Part shown: positions 17,115-28,475 of the stretch, in pieces
How the letters are laid out: each line of letters starts with the position of its first letter
How positions within the stretch are numbered: position 1 is the first letter of the stretch
Assembly (NCBI GenBank): GCA_016987375.1
Contig: PJRA01000160.1
Location: 1,406,355-1,434,901, forward strand
Length of the DNA: 28,547 bases
Direction of reading: 5' to 3'
Origin: Brachionus koreanus
Lineage: Eukaryota > Rotifera > Eurotatoria > Ploima > Brachionidae
Translations under genes and position numbers: made by a program
The notes under the pieces: model-generated
The model's input: only the letters and a program-made list of their open reading frames with translations
Databases searched by the model: none
Told to the model about the DNA's origin: nothing

Positions 17115-18127
17115 CATGATATTTTGCAGAATTTTCAAACCTAGATTAAAATATGAACAGGAAAGAGCTTAAATTTCACACTCTTATTACAACATTCTTT
17201 TTGTATATTTTTCTATGCTAGATTTTTGGGTTTTTGCATGCAAGTAGCGCTCTAGAACGGTAAACACACCTGGTACCTTTAGGGTCGAGTGCCCCCAAAC
17301 TTAAATTTTTATTTTCTCAATAATTTTTCTAAAAGTTTGTTCGATTAGTTCTACAAAATTTCCTTGAGGTTTTTTGACACTAACTAACAAATCGAAGAGT
17401 AGCCTACTTTAATTTTTATAATTTATTAAATGATCTTCTTAAGATAGATTTTTGTCTTTTACTTCAGTATATCTTTCTACCAACTCTTTCTCTATAGTAT
17501 AAGCCCATCGAGTTAAATTAATTAAGTTAACGATTACTCAATTGTAAAAAGACATTTAATTGTAATTTTTTTTCGTTTTTTTATTTTTATTTTATTTATT
17601 TTTTATATATCATACTTCAATTTCTCCATGAGATTTAAACTTAAATAAATAATAATAATAATAGAATGGATGTTCGAGAAATTTAAAAATTATGATCGAA
17701 AGCCACTTGCATGCAAAGACCCAAACCTAACATAAAAATATATACAAAAAGAATATTGTAATAAAAGTGCGAAATTTGAGCTCTTTCCCAATATTGTTTT
17801 TTTTATTGACAAAAAAACTTGTATAGACCTCATAGGTCAAAATTTATAAGAAAAATAATCTCAAAAATAAATATAAAAGTAATTAAATTTGACCAAGTCA
17901 ATTTTCGTTTTTTAACGACGAATATAAATATTCAACCTATATGCTCATAAAAATTTATGCTTTTTAAATCTACAATATTTATATTGTTTTCATTGTAATT
18001 ATTATAGTCAAACAAATGTTTTAATAGAGTAATGTCTTGCTGATAATTTGAGACTTCTCTATCATAGAGAATATTGAATATCTGTTCATATTTTAATATA
18101 GGTTTGAAAATTTTGCAAAACACTATG
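17115..18127. repeat. Compound inverted repeat, one arm interrupted by a 293-bp segment
   Basis: The plus-oriented copy spans 17115-17247 without a break. Its inverted partner is in two parts: 18127-18082 matches the first 46 bp (about 41 of 46) and 17788-17702 matches the remaining 88 bp (roughly 85% by eye, two small gaps). The 293 bp between those parts (17789-18081) are absent from the plus copy. They carry the short direct repeat CAATATT near both ends and most of a 63-codon open frame (KPILKYEQIFNILYDREV, then NYQQDITLLKHLFDYNNY). The spacer between the two copies is about 450 bp. Confidence 0.75.
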
Positions 18128-18289
18128 GCTAGTATTCAAATAAAAAAAAAATTTTGAGATTTTTGTACAAAAGAAAAGACCAAAAAAAAAAAACTCAAAA
18201 CTTTTCTCATAATACGATTTTATATTCATTCGATTCATTATAAGAGCTCTGGCTTAAAATTGAATTAAGAGTATTGAATTAGATGGGAA

Positions 18290-18560
18290 TGGAGATCGTT
18301 TTTTTAGAATGCACCTCAATTCCCTTCCTCTTTTAGAAACGGAATATTTCCCTCTATCAAGAACCACTGTAGCTGTATAAAAGTTCTCTAGATGAACCGT
18401 TTTTTAGACAGATTACTTGAGATGAAAACTGGATCTATTTTCCAAATTATGATAGCATATATCAAAGGTTGGAGATAAGTTGAAGATTGATTTGTGAATT
18501 TTTGGCTCCAAAAGCTGTGAATAGTACAAGAGAGGAATCGAACTTGCTGATAGATGGCTA
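18290..18560. other. Less AT-rich block of unknown origin
   Basis: This stretch stands out from its surroundings by lower A/T content and long open frames on the minus strand in more than one frame (for example SIPLLYYSQLLEPKIHKS and NQSSTYLQPLIYAIIIWK, each ending at a stop within about 50 codons). No frame can be preferred and no family is recognised. It may be a degraded insertion. Confidence 0.3.
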
Positions 18561-18723
18561 AAAACTATACAATACAATCCTTTATATTTGTAATATTAGC
18601 TGAAATAAAAACACAAATTTTTTTTTACTAGGTATATTATAAATAAAATCTCTCCAAAATGTATCAGGCCCAAAAAAATCTTTCTAAAATAAAAAACACA
18701 ACATTAAAAGTCTCATAAAATTT

Positions 18724-18930
18724 TTTCGAGAGGTTAAAAATTAGTTTTGTAAATGCGACATGATATAGCACCATAAAAATTGGATAGTTTTGCAAGAAGA
18801 AAATCAAAGCAGAATCAACCTAACTCAAATGCATTAGAGTGTAGTTCATTTTTTAAAGGCTTTGAAAATTGATCCAACTATGCAAGTTTTACTATGTTGA
18901 ATTTACAAAACCAATTTTTAATCTCGAAAA
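18724..18930. repeat. Short foldback with arms of about 40 bp
   Basis: The left arm, near 18723-18762, contains TTTCGAGAGGTTAAAAATTA followed by GTTTTGTAAAT and ACAT. The right arm, near 18893-18930, is its inverted copy (TTTCGAGATTAAAAATTGGT on the minus strand, continuing TTTGTAAAT and ACAT), with a 2-bp gap and about three mismatches. The loop is about 130 bp. Its function is unknown. Confidence 0.65.
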
Positions 18931-19344
18931 CATTAAAAATAATAATATTAAAATAATAAATATTAATTCTTCTATTTTCGTTGAGAATTTCAAGATAGCT
19001 GTCAATAATATAATTTTGAATTTTGAACCATTTTACATTTACACAATCAGTTTTTACTTAAACTTTTTTAAAAAATTTTTTTCAAAAAGTATTTGTATTT
19101 TTTGTACTAAATTTTTCAAAATTTAATTTTTATTTTTTTTTGTAAATGGTCAATTAAAATATTTTCATGATTAATTGCTGATTAATTTGATTAAAAAATA
19201 GTCGTTTGATTTTTGAAAAAAATAAATTTATTGAGTAATATTTGTGCATGAATAAATAAAATTTTTAGATTAGAACATGTCCTAGTGAATTGAGAAAAAA
19301 AAATTGATTAAACGACTTGGTCATATAGATAAAAAAAATAGAAT

Positions 19345-19350
19345 TTTATT
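19345..19350 (-). terminator. Candidate polyadenylation signal of BTAF1
   Basis: AATAAA on the minus strand about 205 nt after the BTAF1 stop. It is the first clear match downstream of the gene. Confidence 0.35.
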
Positions 19351-19554
19351 AAATAATCTTCTACAAATATGTACTTATCAATCCTTGAGATAAAGTACGC
19401 AATTGTTAATTTCTAAATGAGATACACAAAAATATATACAATAAAAAAAAAATTACTGAAATAGATGGTCAATTTTTGTTATTAACAGTCTAGAGAGCTT
19501 TTTAAAACTTCTTGAAAAAAAAAAATCGTGCAAAAAATAATTCAAGCAACAACA

Positions 19555-22500
19555 TTAATTTAGAGACTTGATAAAATTGTTTAAGTTATACTCATTTTCA
19601 TATTGAGTTTCGTCCCAAACTTCAGTTATATTCTCCAATAGTTTAGCATAACCACTTGGCACACCAGCACTATTTTCTTTAGATTTTTGTTCACTAGTTG
19701 TCGGCGTGTCTCGGTTGAACATGTTCATCAATTGCTCAGTTCCCATGGAGGACAAATTCGAATTTTCAATATTAACAACAGAATTAGCAATGCCGAGTTT
19801 AAATCGTTGCAAACTCATTATCTTTTCTTCTATTGTTCGTTTTGTTATTAAACGATATACATTTACAACTTTAGTCTGACCAATACGATGCGCTCTATCC
19901 ATGGCCTGAAGATCTTTTTGCGGATTCCAATCATGTTCTACAAAAATTACTGTGTCGGCACCGGTCAAATTTAAACCCAGTCCACCAATTTGAGTTGTCA
20001 ATAGCAAAATATCGATAGACGGATCTGAATTGAACTTTTTTACAACGTTAAATCTTTCTCCGGCCGGTATAGTTCCATCCAGCCTCAAAAAGCTTACATT
20101 TTGCATTTTTTTCAACAATTCATTCTCAATTATGTCTATCATTGATTTTAATTGACAAAAAATGAGCACTCTATGTTGATTAAGTACACTGTTCTGATCC
20201 AATTCGGAACCATTATTTTCTTCATTATTTCCTATGCCACATTCGTTTAATAGATCTTTAAGGGCCATTAGTTTACCAGAATGTTTAGCTTCATTAAAAG
20301 TATTTTGACCATATTCGGATTTTATCTTGTTCCATTTGGGATGCTCTTGATTGAGCACCAATGACGGATGATTAACCACTTTTCTTAAATACTGCAAAGC
20401 TTGGAACACATGTTCACCATTTCCTTTCTTAAGATCTTCTGGCTCTGCTTCTTCCTCATCATCCAAAAGACCAAGACTTTTTTTAATATTATCGCTCACA
20501 TTTGACTTGGCAAAGTCTTGGTATAATTCGATCTGCAATGGACTCATTTCACAATAATAATCTTGAATGATCTTGGGTGGCAAGTCTTTGAGCACCTCTT
20601 CTTTGGTGCGACGAAGTAAAAAGGGTAAAACTTGTTTGTGCAATGACTCAAGAGCAATCACACTTAGTTGATGAAAACCATTGTCAGATTTTGATTTTCC
20701 ATTTTCGCCATTTTTCTCCTGATTAGACATGGCCTTTTCCAACTTGTTCTGAAACGAGGCCGATTGTGGTGCAATATAACGCGCATATTTAAGATGAAAC
20801 TGCTTTTCGGTACCGAGATAGCCAGGCAGCAAAAAGTCGAATAGACACCACAGTTCGGTTACATTGTTCTGTATTGGAGTACCAGTAAGAATAAGCCTGT
20901 GTGATGCACGAATTAGCTTTATGGCTTTGGAAAGCTTTGTTTTTGAACTTTTGATCAAATGACCTTCGTCAAGTATACAATAATTCCACTTTTGATTGCA
21001 TAAGTATTGAATATCATGTCTAATGATGTCATAAGAAATTATAAAAACATTGAATCTGGTTTTAGGATCTTTGTTTTTGTTGAAAAAAACACGGCGCAAA
21101 TTCTCTCTTTCGGAAACCGAACCACAGTAAATAAATGGTCGGAGACATTTTTTGTCCACAAACCGATCTATCTCATGATGCCAATGGTTGGTCAAAGTTG
21201 TCGGACAAATGATAATAGATGGAGTAAATTTTTGGTCATCGTCTTCGAACTGTGGATGATCGAGACAATGCTTTTGTCTTTCGTAATGGTCACCAGATAG
21301 AATACAAATGGACTGAAGCGTTTTTCCCAGACCCATATCGTCACATAGAATACCGTGCAAATTAAACTTCTTTAAAAAAGCCAGCCAATTGACGCCCATT
21401 TGCTGGTACGGTCTAAGTTTGACACCGATTAGTATTTCAATTGGCAATTCGTAGGCCTTAAGCTTACGATTGTCCATCAGCTGGTCTAGAAAATCTTGCT
21501 GTTCGAGCTTCATTTTGAGAATGTTGGGATTAGTTTGGGTTATTTGCTCAAGTGAATTAAAGTCTGCACCATTTGAGGTAGATAGAGGATAGAGTTTGAC
21601 TAGAGTGCCAAAGCATTGACTTGCCATGCTGCGAACATACCAGTCTAAATCGCACATGCGTTTCAGAACCGGAACTATAAATATAACAATAAACGGTATA
21701 ATGTGTGTGTTAAGTTGTTCAAATAAATTGAAAATGAGCTCAATGGCTCCTTGTCTAGCAAATAAATTGAATTCATTGTTGTCCAAACAATCCAATGTGA
21801 ACTCGAGCATTGCTTGCATTGTTCGAACAAGTTCTTTTTTGCACAAAGTAGACAAGCATCTCGAAGCCAAGTGTCTAATACTGCTCAATGGTACTTTTAT
21901 TAGCTTCATCAATTGCGGTATTTGTTCCATATATTTATTCAATATGTCCATGTTCAACGATCCCAATGAGCTAACATAAGTCATCAGGGACAAATAATTT
22001 ACCAATTCTTGGTATTTGCTCAAATTTATGTCAATATTCAAATCGTTTATTTGACTTAGCTCATCATTATTTGAATTTAGGAAAAAATTTTTTACAACAA
22101 AATTAATCTGATTTACAGGCTGTTGTATTACATCGGGTACAACTAAATCTAATTTTTCTAAATTATCATATTTTTCTACTATTGATTTGAATGCAAATTC
22201 AGCACCGCGTTTTTCTACCAAATTTTTGGCAGGCGTCTCGGCCGAAACTGATACCTGTGGAGTAAGCTCGGCAGACAACGAACCATTGTTGATTGAGTTG
22301 GCACGCTTTTTGACTTTATTAGGCGTGTTAGGAGTGGATGGAGTAGCAGGTACTGACTCGCCATTTGTCGTGTCCGAGCTTTGAAATATGCCATGAGAGT
22401 TATCGCTCAATATTCCGTAATATCTATTAGTTTCATAGAAATCTTTGTCTGGAAGGCTTCTAATGTTTATTTGATTGTTTATCACTGGAGTCTTCAAATG

Positions 22501-25271
22501 GTCATTGCACAAATAATTGAGCAAATTTTTGAATATTTTCGGAACTGGATTGGGCTGACGTTTGGAGCATGTGTCTAAAAGAGAGGCCAAATGTTGACTA
22601 CTGATCGCCTGAAGATCTGAATTAGTCTCGAATCGAATGCATTCAATTAGTGGTCGGATCATTGGATTCATTTTTTCGCATAAAGTATTTAGCTGAATGC
22701 ATGCGGAGGCCAGAGCTGATAGCGATCTTATTTGAAGCTGTTCTTGTTCTTGAAAAGCCTGTTTGTTAAGCTCGACTAAATTGGAGTTAATTAGCTTTAT
22801 TTCTGATATTATTTTGAGATCTTGTTTCTGAGTCGGACAATTCGAAGAGCTTAGTTTCTCCTGGATCAAATTGGTCAAGCTTGTTACATCATCGAATGTG
22901 AACACATTTTTGCTCACAAAATCTTGTACATTGAGAGCAAGATTGACGCTCAAGTATCTGTGAAAATTGGTGAGCAAAAAACGAATTTCCTTCTGAAGTC
23001 TGGTGAACAACACTGCTATCTCATCAAAATAGATTGTATTCTCATTATTTAAACAATGTTTAATTTTGTTTGAGAGATTTTTTTGTATTAATTCAAGCGT
23101 TTGGCTATTCTCTCTGAGCTTCAACTGTTTGGCAAGATCAATTATCAACAGCGAGAAACAAAATCGCTGCAATCCAGATTTGAAGTTAATCTGTGTTGAC
23201 AAAAACTGAATTATTGAATCAAAAGGTCTATTCAAATTTCCACTCTGATCTTTTTCTTCAATTAATGAGACTCTTTGAAACAAAATAGACAACAATTTGG
23301 AACACAAAAGTCTGCACTTGATCTGAATAGAGTCACGGACAAGTTTGTCCTCGAATCGTATTTGATTCGAGCCCAAGTACTCTTTCAAAGTCTCCGAATT
23401 TTGACTTACCAAATAGGCCGGATCGATTTGCTGGTTGCATGGATACATGAGCAAAATGAGCCATGTGGTTATATACGGAAAGCAAATGCTGACCAAAATT
23501 TTTGGACTAATATTGTAATTGAGCGTTTCCCAAAGTTCGACTACCAAACTTTCGAGCATTTTAAATCCATTTTCTGAACTCATTAAAATTGCTTGCTGAT
23601 ACAATAAACGGAATAGGAGAGCTAAATTTTGGCTATTTTCAATAAGCTCAAATTTGTAGCCAAACGAACCATTTGAGTTAATGGCCAAAATTATTTTGTT
23701 TATGGTGCTTAAAGTTGTTAGCTTTACATTCAAACTTGAATGATTCAAAAATGGCAATAGACGAGGTAGAATGCTTTGACCGTTTAGGAGTCGAATAAAA
23801 GTTGTTTGATTTTCGTGCAAAGAAAGGAGATCAGATAAAAGTGACATTATATTTGAACAGGAAGTGCCCAAATCGTCCAAATCAGACAAGACATCGATCA
23901 ATATTTTGATTAAAGACTCAATTTGAGCTGTGGTTAAAAGTGTATTTAATTGAGTGGACACTGGTTCAAGACTAGAACTAGCTACTTGTCGTACGTCATC
24001 ATCATTATCCTTGATACAATTGAGTATATTTTCGAATGTAAGACAAAATATTTGTTTCAAATTGGTCAAGTCATTTGAAGCAGATGCTGCAGCAATTGTG
24101 TACTTGAGGATCATGATTCCTGAGTGTCTTGTTTCCCAGTTATTTCTTTTCAAAGTCAAAAACATGTTAATTATGGAGCAGAGACGAAGAGTGTCTTGAG
24201 AACTAATCGTAAATAGTTTAGACAAAACACCAATTGTTTGCGTGCAAGTTTCTCTAACTGGAGCTACTACTTCATCGCCAATGTAGTCCGCAAAGCGATC
24301 AAGAGCAATAACACTGAACAGTTTGTTTAGGCAAACCTCGAACCAGTCAAAATTGGCAATCAGATTAATATTGGTATTGGTCAAAAGACTACTAACTAGT
24401 TTTTTGATAATTTCTCTTATGCAAGTGGCCGAGCCATGTCTTATTTCCCATTCCGAATTGAACAATTTAGTAAATAGCCATTTGGTGAATAATACCAGTG
24501 ATTTGATGTGATTTTCGGCCTCTTCAAATCTAATATCTTCAGTTTCTTCTTCTAGTTTTAATTTTTTAATTTGACCATTAGACGTGCACGGTGAACTGAA
24601 GCTTGCATCTGCTTCCAGCTTCAATTCGCTACCTTTTCGCTTTAGGCTAATTTCTGTCTCGATGTTGTCTGAAACCTCAGCTCCAGAAGCCAACAAGTCA
24701 TAATCACTGAATATGTGCGAGGTGTCTAGCTTGGCAGCTCCGGCCACGTCAATTCCCAGCTTCATATTCAAAAGGTTTCTTTGCTGTCTAATTTTTTCGC
24801 TTATTTGAACTTTTTCGTGCACTTGAACTTGAACTGTTTCGGTCGATTTCAAATCATATTTTTGAGTATCTGAGCTAAGAAGACTGGCGCCACTTGCCAG
24901 CAAATTACTTAGATTAAATTTTTCAAGTTTCAAATCGGCATCTACCGAATTTAGCTGAAAAAAATTGCTTATTAATTCATTATCGTTTAGGTATTTCATA
25001 ATTGATTCGATAGTTTGTGAAGCAGCTATGCGGGTTTCCCATGATGAGTTGGTCACCAGGGGTTTTAACTTTTCTAACAATTGTCCTAGCTCGTTCGGAT
25101 GGGTTTTGACAATTTCTCCTATTTGAAAGGCAGCCGTTCTACGCAAAAATGCTGATTGACCAGTCTCCAAAAGTAAAAACAATCGCTCTAATCTTAAAAA
25201 AAGTAAACATAGTTTGAAAATTCCTGTTTATTTTGTAAATAGCTAAAAAAATCAATTTACCTTGACGTCAT
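19555..25271 (-). CDS. btaf1: BTAF1/Mot1 TBP-associated Snf2-family ATPase
   Basis: Two coding exons: 25271-25261 (11 nt, ATG ACG TCA AG) and 25192-19555, joined in phase 2 across a 68-nt GT-AG intron. The protein is 1,882 residues (human about 1,849, yeast Mot1 about 1,867). With the tiny exon the N-terminus reads MTSRLERLFLLLETG, parallel to human MAVSRLDRLFILLDTG, which supports this start. The first 1,200 or so residues form HEAT-type helical repeats that hold TBP. The C-terminal Snf2 motor follows: LRPYQQMGVNWLAFL, DDMGLGKT (Walker A Lys at about 1294), DEGH (about 1412-1415), LTGTPIQNN, LLRRTKEEVLKDLPPK, the RLDGTIPAGER region, TQIGGLGLNLTGADTVIF and DRAHRIGQ (Arg finger at about 1773). 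All catalytic residues are present. In the nucleus Mot1/BTAF1 uses ATP to strip TBP from DNA and so redistributes it between promoters. The long second exon has no frame break. Confidence 0.97.
25263..25270. promoter_or_regulatory. CRE palindrome TGACGTCA overlapping the BTAF1 start codon
   Basis: The perfect 8-bp CREB/ATF site TGACGTCA lies across the first codons of BTAF1 (ATGACGTCAAG) and adjoins the tiny first exon's splice donor. It could be a real downstream promoter element, or simply codons Thr-Ser read by chance. Confidence 0.2.
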
Positions 25272-26468
25272 GACTTGAATACGATGAGAAATCAGAGTTC
25301 ATTAATTTAATTTAATTTTTTAAATAATTATTATTCGTGTAATAATTTTATTTTAGAAAGATATTCATTTTATTTTTATTTTTCAAGCACTTATTTATAT
25401 GCATTTAAGATTTTAAAAATTATTCTATTTTACTCTTTAATTTAGCTATTGCCACTCTGTGTCATGCACATTCTTTCTTGCTTATGCATGTTCAATATGC
25501 TCGTACTGTGCGAGACTTGAACAAATCCTGTCTAAATGGTAATTGTTTGCTTTACCAGAAAGCTCCCTCCGAAATTGATTGCAAATTTATGCATGCACAT
25601 TTTTTATTTCAAATTTAGATTTATATATGATTATCTTCAGCTACTAAAAGAAATTTAAATAAACAAATTGAAATAAATGAAATTTTTTTTCTCTAATTTC
25701 ACATTTTATTCATTGTCTAGAAAAATACAATTTAAAAATTTTCAAAATTTTTTAATTCTATTTTGAAAGCATTCAAATCAATTTCTATTTTCTTTAGATT
25801 ATGTTTAAAAAAAAAAATTTAGATAAATTCACTAATATTATTATAATGAAAATAATTTAATTACTCATTTCACTTTTGAAATTAAAATAAAATTTAAAAA
25901 AAGCTAGCTGCTATTTATGCTATCTAGATTGTTGAAATCACCCAAATAGCTTTTAAATAAAATCTAGATAACAAAAAGTTTGTTTTTTAACTATGAAATT
26001 TTTCGATTCTATTATTATTCGAAAATTTTAAATTAACTTAAATTAAATGAAATTAGATAAATGTTTTTTTTTTCAATGATTATAAGACAAATTTAAAGTA
26101 TTGCCTAAAAATCTAGCTGATTTTTTTAATAAAACCAAAACCAAAAGATATAGATTTTTAGGTATTGTTAAATTTTGAATTTTTTTTACTTTGAGACTAA
26201 TAAAAAAAGAAAAAAAATTAAATAGATATCTGTCTAATAACTAAAGTTAACTTGATTGCTTAATGAATCAAACATTTCTAACCAAATTTACCGAATATGT
26301 TCTGTTTTTGCTTAGGATTTATAATTTTTTTTTAAATAAAAATTTTTGTACTTTTATTTAAAACTTTTTCTTTTAAATTTAAAATAAAATTTATCAATTT
26401 AAATAAAATTCAAGTTTAAACGAAAATAAACTTTGAGTTTAAAATTTACAATTTTTTTTAAAACAGAT
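25272..26468. other. Intergenic region between DNAJC30 and BTAF1
   Basis: About 1.2 kb, presumably containing the BTAF1 promoter. Positions 25440-25620 are less AT-rich and contain several ATGCATG/ATGCACA strings and a small hairpin CTCGTACTGTGCGAG. I checked this part for tRNA structure and found none. The remainder is A/T runs with a short perfect hairpin at 26104-26162. Confidence 0.45.
26104..26162. repeat. Small hairpin with a 12-bp perfect stem
   Basis: CCTAAAAATCTA at 26104-26115 pairs exactly with TAGATTTTTAGG at 26151-26162, leaving a 35-base loop; a few further bases outside also pair. It may be a miniature foldback. Confidence 0.5.
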
Positions 26469-26474
26469 TTTATT
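26469..26474 (-). terminator. AATAAA overlapping the DNAJC30 stop codon
   Basis: On the minus strand AATAAA includes part of the TAA stop (26475-26473), as in the BCL11 gene. It may be the polyadenylation signal of an extremely short 3' UTR. Confidence 0.3.
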
Positions 26475-27144
26475 ATTTATTATTGTGATTTATGTTTTGG
26501 ATGCTAGCCTTTCGACCTTTCTCTTCTTCGCTATTTTTTGCTTGTTTAATTAATAAAAAACTAGTCGTTAAAATTATAATAACGATTAAAGATCTATAGA
26601 AAAATTGGTTTTTCAAATTGGTTAAATAATCTTCGTCCGAAAATTCTTTTTTTTTCCAGTAATTTTTCAATTCTTCTTGAGACATTTTTCTCGATTGATG
26701 GGCTCTGAAAGAGTGAGGTGATCTTTTGAACCCTTGGCCATAGTGAGCCTGAAAATGTTCATCAAAATTAAAAGACGAATTTGATGGATAAACTGGACCT
26801 GTTCTTCGTTTGTAACTCCGAAATGTAAATTCTCCTTCGGTTCTTGACGGATAGTAACCTGGATTTAATGTCATGTCATATTCCAGCTTTTTTTTTTCAT
26901 CGCCTAAAATTTGATATGCTTCATGAATGTCTTTGAATTTTTCCGCAGCATTCGCTTCACTGTTTATGTCTGGATGATGCTTCTTACTTAATCTATAGTA
27001 TGCTTGTTTTATTTCTCGTTTCGTTGCAGTTCGCTTCAAATCAAGTACGCTGTAATAATCTTTAGTATAAAATCTAGATGCTAATAAACAAATCCTAACT
27101 TTTGAAGGATATTTCAAGCGTATAATTTCTATTTTATTCCACAT
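26473..27144 (-). CDS. dnajc30: DNAJC30-like mitochondrial J-domain protein
   Basis: A single-exon gene of 223 codons from the ATG at 27144; the open frame continues upstream, but this is the first ATG. The N-terminus (MWNKIEIIRLKYPSKVRI) is basic and lacks acidic clusters, in keeping with a mitochondrial presequence. The J domain covers about residues 28-92 (YYSVLDLKRTATKREIKQAY) with the HPD motif at 57-59, needed to stimulate Hsp70 ATPase. The short motif FNFDEHFQAHYGQ (about 125-137) is the hallmark of DNAJC30, whose human form has FNFDAFYQAHYGE. One transmembrane helix follows at about 182-199 (SLIVIIILTTSFLLI). The length is close to human DNAJC30 (226). In mammals the protein sits in the inner mitochondrial membrane, associates with ATP synthase and aids complex I turnover; the same role here is inferred. 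The C-terminal tail after the helix is longer than in human. Confidence 0.88.
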   Translation of the reverse strand: MWNKIEIIRLKYPSKVRICLLASRFYTKDYYSVLDLKRTATKREIKQAYYRLSKKHHPDINSEANAAEKFKDIHEAYQILGDEKKKLEYDMTLNPGYYPSRTEGEFTFRSYKRRTGPVYPSNSSFNFDEHFQAHYGQGFKRSPHSFRAHQSRKMSQEELKNYWKKKEFSDEDYLTNLKNQFFYRSLIVIIILTTSFLLIKQAKNSEEEKGRKASIQNINHNNK

Positions 27145-27526
27145 ATCTTCAAAATATTTAAAAAATAAATATTTTTTTTTGGTAAATGCCAAAAAAACTG
27201 AACAATTTTAGACTCTTGATTTATATATAAAATTAAATTTAAATGGTTTTCTAAATCCATTAAAATTGATGCTTGAATAATTAAAAATTAACAACTATCT
27301 TAAAATTTATTTTAAATATCTCTAAAAAAAAATTAAAATTACATTATCTTGTGGCTCAAATAAGAAAAAAAATGTAAACAATTAATAAACTTTTATTAAA
27401 ATAAATAAAAAAGCCAACCAGTATTTACATTTTTCTTTTTAGTGCCGCATAGATAAAACAAAACAAGCTAAATACGTTTTGTACTTTTTCAAAATAATTT
27501 AAAAAATAAATAAAAAACAGAGCTGA
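27145..27526. other. Spacer between the RING ligase and DNAJC30 genes
   Basis: A 382-bp AT-rich gap between two tandem minus-strand genes. It should hold the 3' UTR of the RING gene (AATAAA on the minus strand at 27397-27392, about 130 nt after the stop) and the DNAJC30 promoter. Just before the DNAJC30 ATG is a TTTTGAAG/AT sequence that could serve as a splice acceptor. Confidence 0.45.
27392..27397 (-). terminator. Candidate polyadenylation signal of the RING ligase gene
   Basis: AATAAA on the minus strand about 130 nt after the stop codon at 27527-27529. Confidence 0.4.
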
Positions 27527-28178
27527 TTAGGCCAGTAGAATCCAAATGATAAAAATAACAGCAATTATTAAAAAAATTCTGGACAAAAATTGTTCTTCGG
27601 CATATTGAGGCGATCCTTGTTGCGCTAAAATAAATAGATTTAGATTTAGGAATAGAAAAAAAAAGATTTCAAGTGTTTATTACGTGCCGGCATTCGATTT
27701 TCTGTAGTAAAATTGAATGTAGATGCAAAAAAACTAAAAGGAAATGCACCTATTCCAAAAGATACATGTAGTCCGTCAAGACCAGAGCCAAAAATATTCT
27801 AGACATTTTAATAATATTAAAAAACGTAATTAAATTTTATGCTTAACTAACGTTTCTCGGGGCTTCAGTTCTTTGACCCTGAGGTCTTGGTGGAATTTTA
27901 TCCCTTGGATCTGTTTTGTTTGAGCTATTTCGTCCATACAACGGAATCACTTTTTCTTTACTGATCGCTGATTTGCATACGGGACATGTTTGATTGAATG
28001 GTTTTGTCTCAAGCCATTTGTGTAAACAAGGCCAGCAAAACAAATGGCCACACATACTTATTACAGCATCTTTGGCTGTTTCCAAACAAATATTACATTC
28101 ATACTGAGAACTAGCACTATCTGAGCTATTTTCATTGTTTTTAGCAGATTTTGAAGAATCCCCTTCGGTAAGAACCAT
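27527..28178 (-). CDS. rnf185: RNF185/RNF5-like membrane RING E3 ubiquitin ligase (three exons)
   Basis: Exons 28178-27852, 27798-27684 and 27624-27527, with introns of 53 and 59 nt and matching phases; 179 residues (human RNF185 192, RNF5 180). The N-terminus is Ser/Asn-rich. A C3HC4 RING follows (C28, C31, C43, H45, C48, C51, C65, C68) with the family string [15 protein letters not shown]. Then come the conserved VIPLYGR and PPRPQGQR. Exon 2 encodes a hydrophobic segment ([20 protein letters not shown]), and exon 3 ends with the motif [13 protein letters not shown] and a C-terminal transmembrane helix ([12 protein letters not shown]). That ending is closer to RNF185 than to RNF5. Family members are anchored in the ER or outer mitochondrial membrane and ubiquitinate substrates for ER-associated degradation, working with UBE2J/UBE2K-type E2 enzymes. 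It is transcribed divergently from the gene at the right edge. Confidence 0.95.
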
Positions 28179-28475
28179 TTTTCAGTTGATCCTAAATAGA
28201 TTCTACAACTAGGCGTTTAATTAAAGTTGCATCTAATTATAAAAATTAAATTTATTTCAAAGAATTTTAATATTTTCATAATAAGCTAAATTTTTTTAAA
28301 TTAAATTCATTCATTTATTCCTCAGATTTTTATGGAAGACGCGAAGCTTAATAAATGCATATTTTTTCGTTTTAAGTTATCATGTGTTAAATTTTCTTTA
28401 CAAAATAATAGTTTTTTTTTTTGCTATTGCAAGTAGCTAATTCAATAGCTAAATTAGAATCTTTCAGTTTGAAAA
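28179..28475. promoter_or_regulatory. Short head-to-head promoter region
   Basis: Only 297 bp separate the start codons of the RING ligase (minus) and the right-edge gene (plus), so both promoters must lie here and may be shared. No TATA box or named motif could be supported. CTTTCAG ends eight bases before the right-hand ATG and TATTTAG lies 13 bases before the left-hand ATG; either could be a splice acceptor for a 5' leader. Confidence 0.5.

Larger units (their letters stand above)
15543..19554. other. Repeat-rich intergenic region between BTAF1 and DOT1L
   Basis: About 4 kb lies between the 3' end of BTAF1 and the first exon of DOT1L, both on the minus strand. It holds an unassigned coding-like stretch (16217-16559), a compound inverted repeat (17115-18127), a less AT-rich block (18290-18560) and a small foldback (18724-18930). 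The part next to 15543 should contain the DOT1L promoter. No RNA gene was recognised. Confidence 0.5.

Noticed and set aside
18525..18550. B-box-like GTTCGATTCC on the minus strand
   Set aside because: The flanks do not form a T-arm stem and no A box lies at the right distance upstream; it is probably chance.
18869..19126. Plus-strand open frame of 85 codons near the small foldback
   Set aside because: It begins with TTG, is made of Ile/Asn/Phe/Lys as expected for AT-rich noncoding DNA, and its start lies next to a foldback arm.
21007..24511. Several plus-strand open frames of 60-117 codons opposite BTAF1
   Set aside because: They lie antisense to a continuous, well-conserved BTAF1 exon and have no recognisable domains.
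25440..25620. Less AT-rich tract upstream of BTAF1 as an RNA gene
   Set aside because: I tested it for tRNA cloverleaf elements on both strands and found none. Repeated ATGCATG strings and a 4-bp hairpin are not enough for an RNA call; it is more likely promoter DNA.
27145..27192. Extension of DNAJC30 upstream to 27192
   Set aside because: The frame is open but the codon at 27192 is TTG. ATG 27144 gives a normal length and a plausible mitochondrial presequence.
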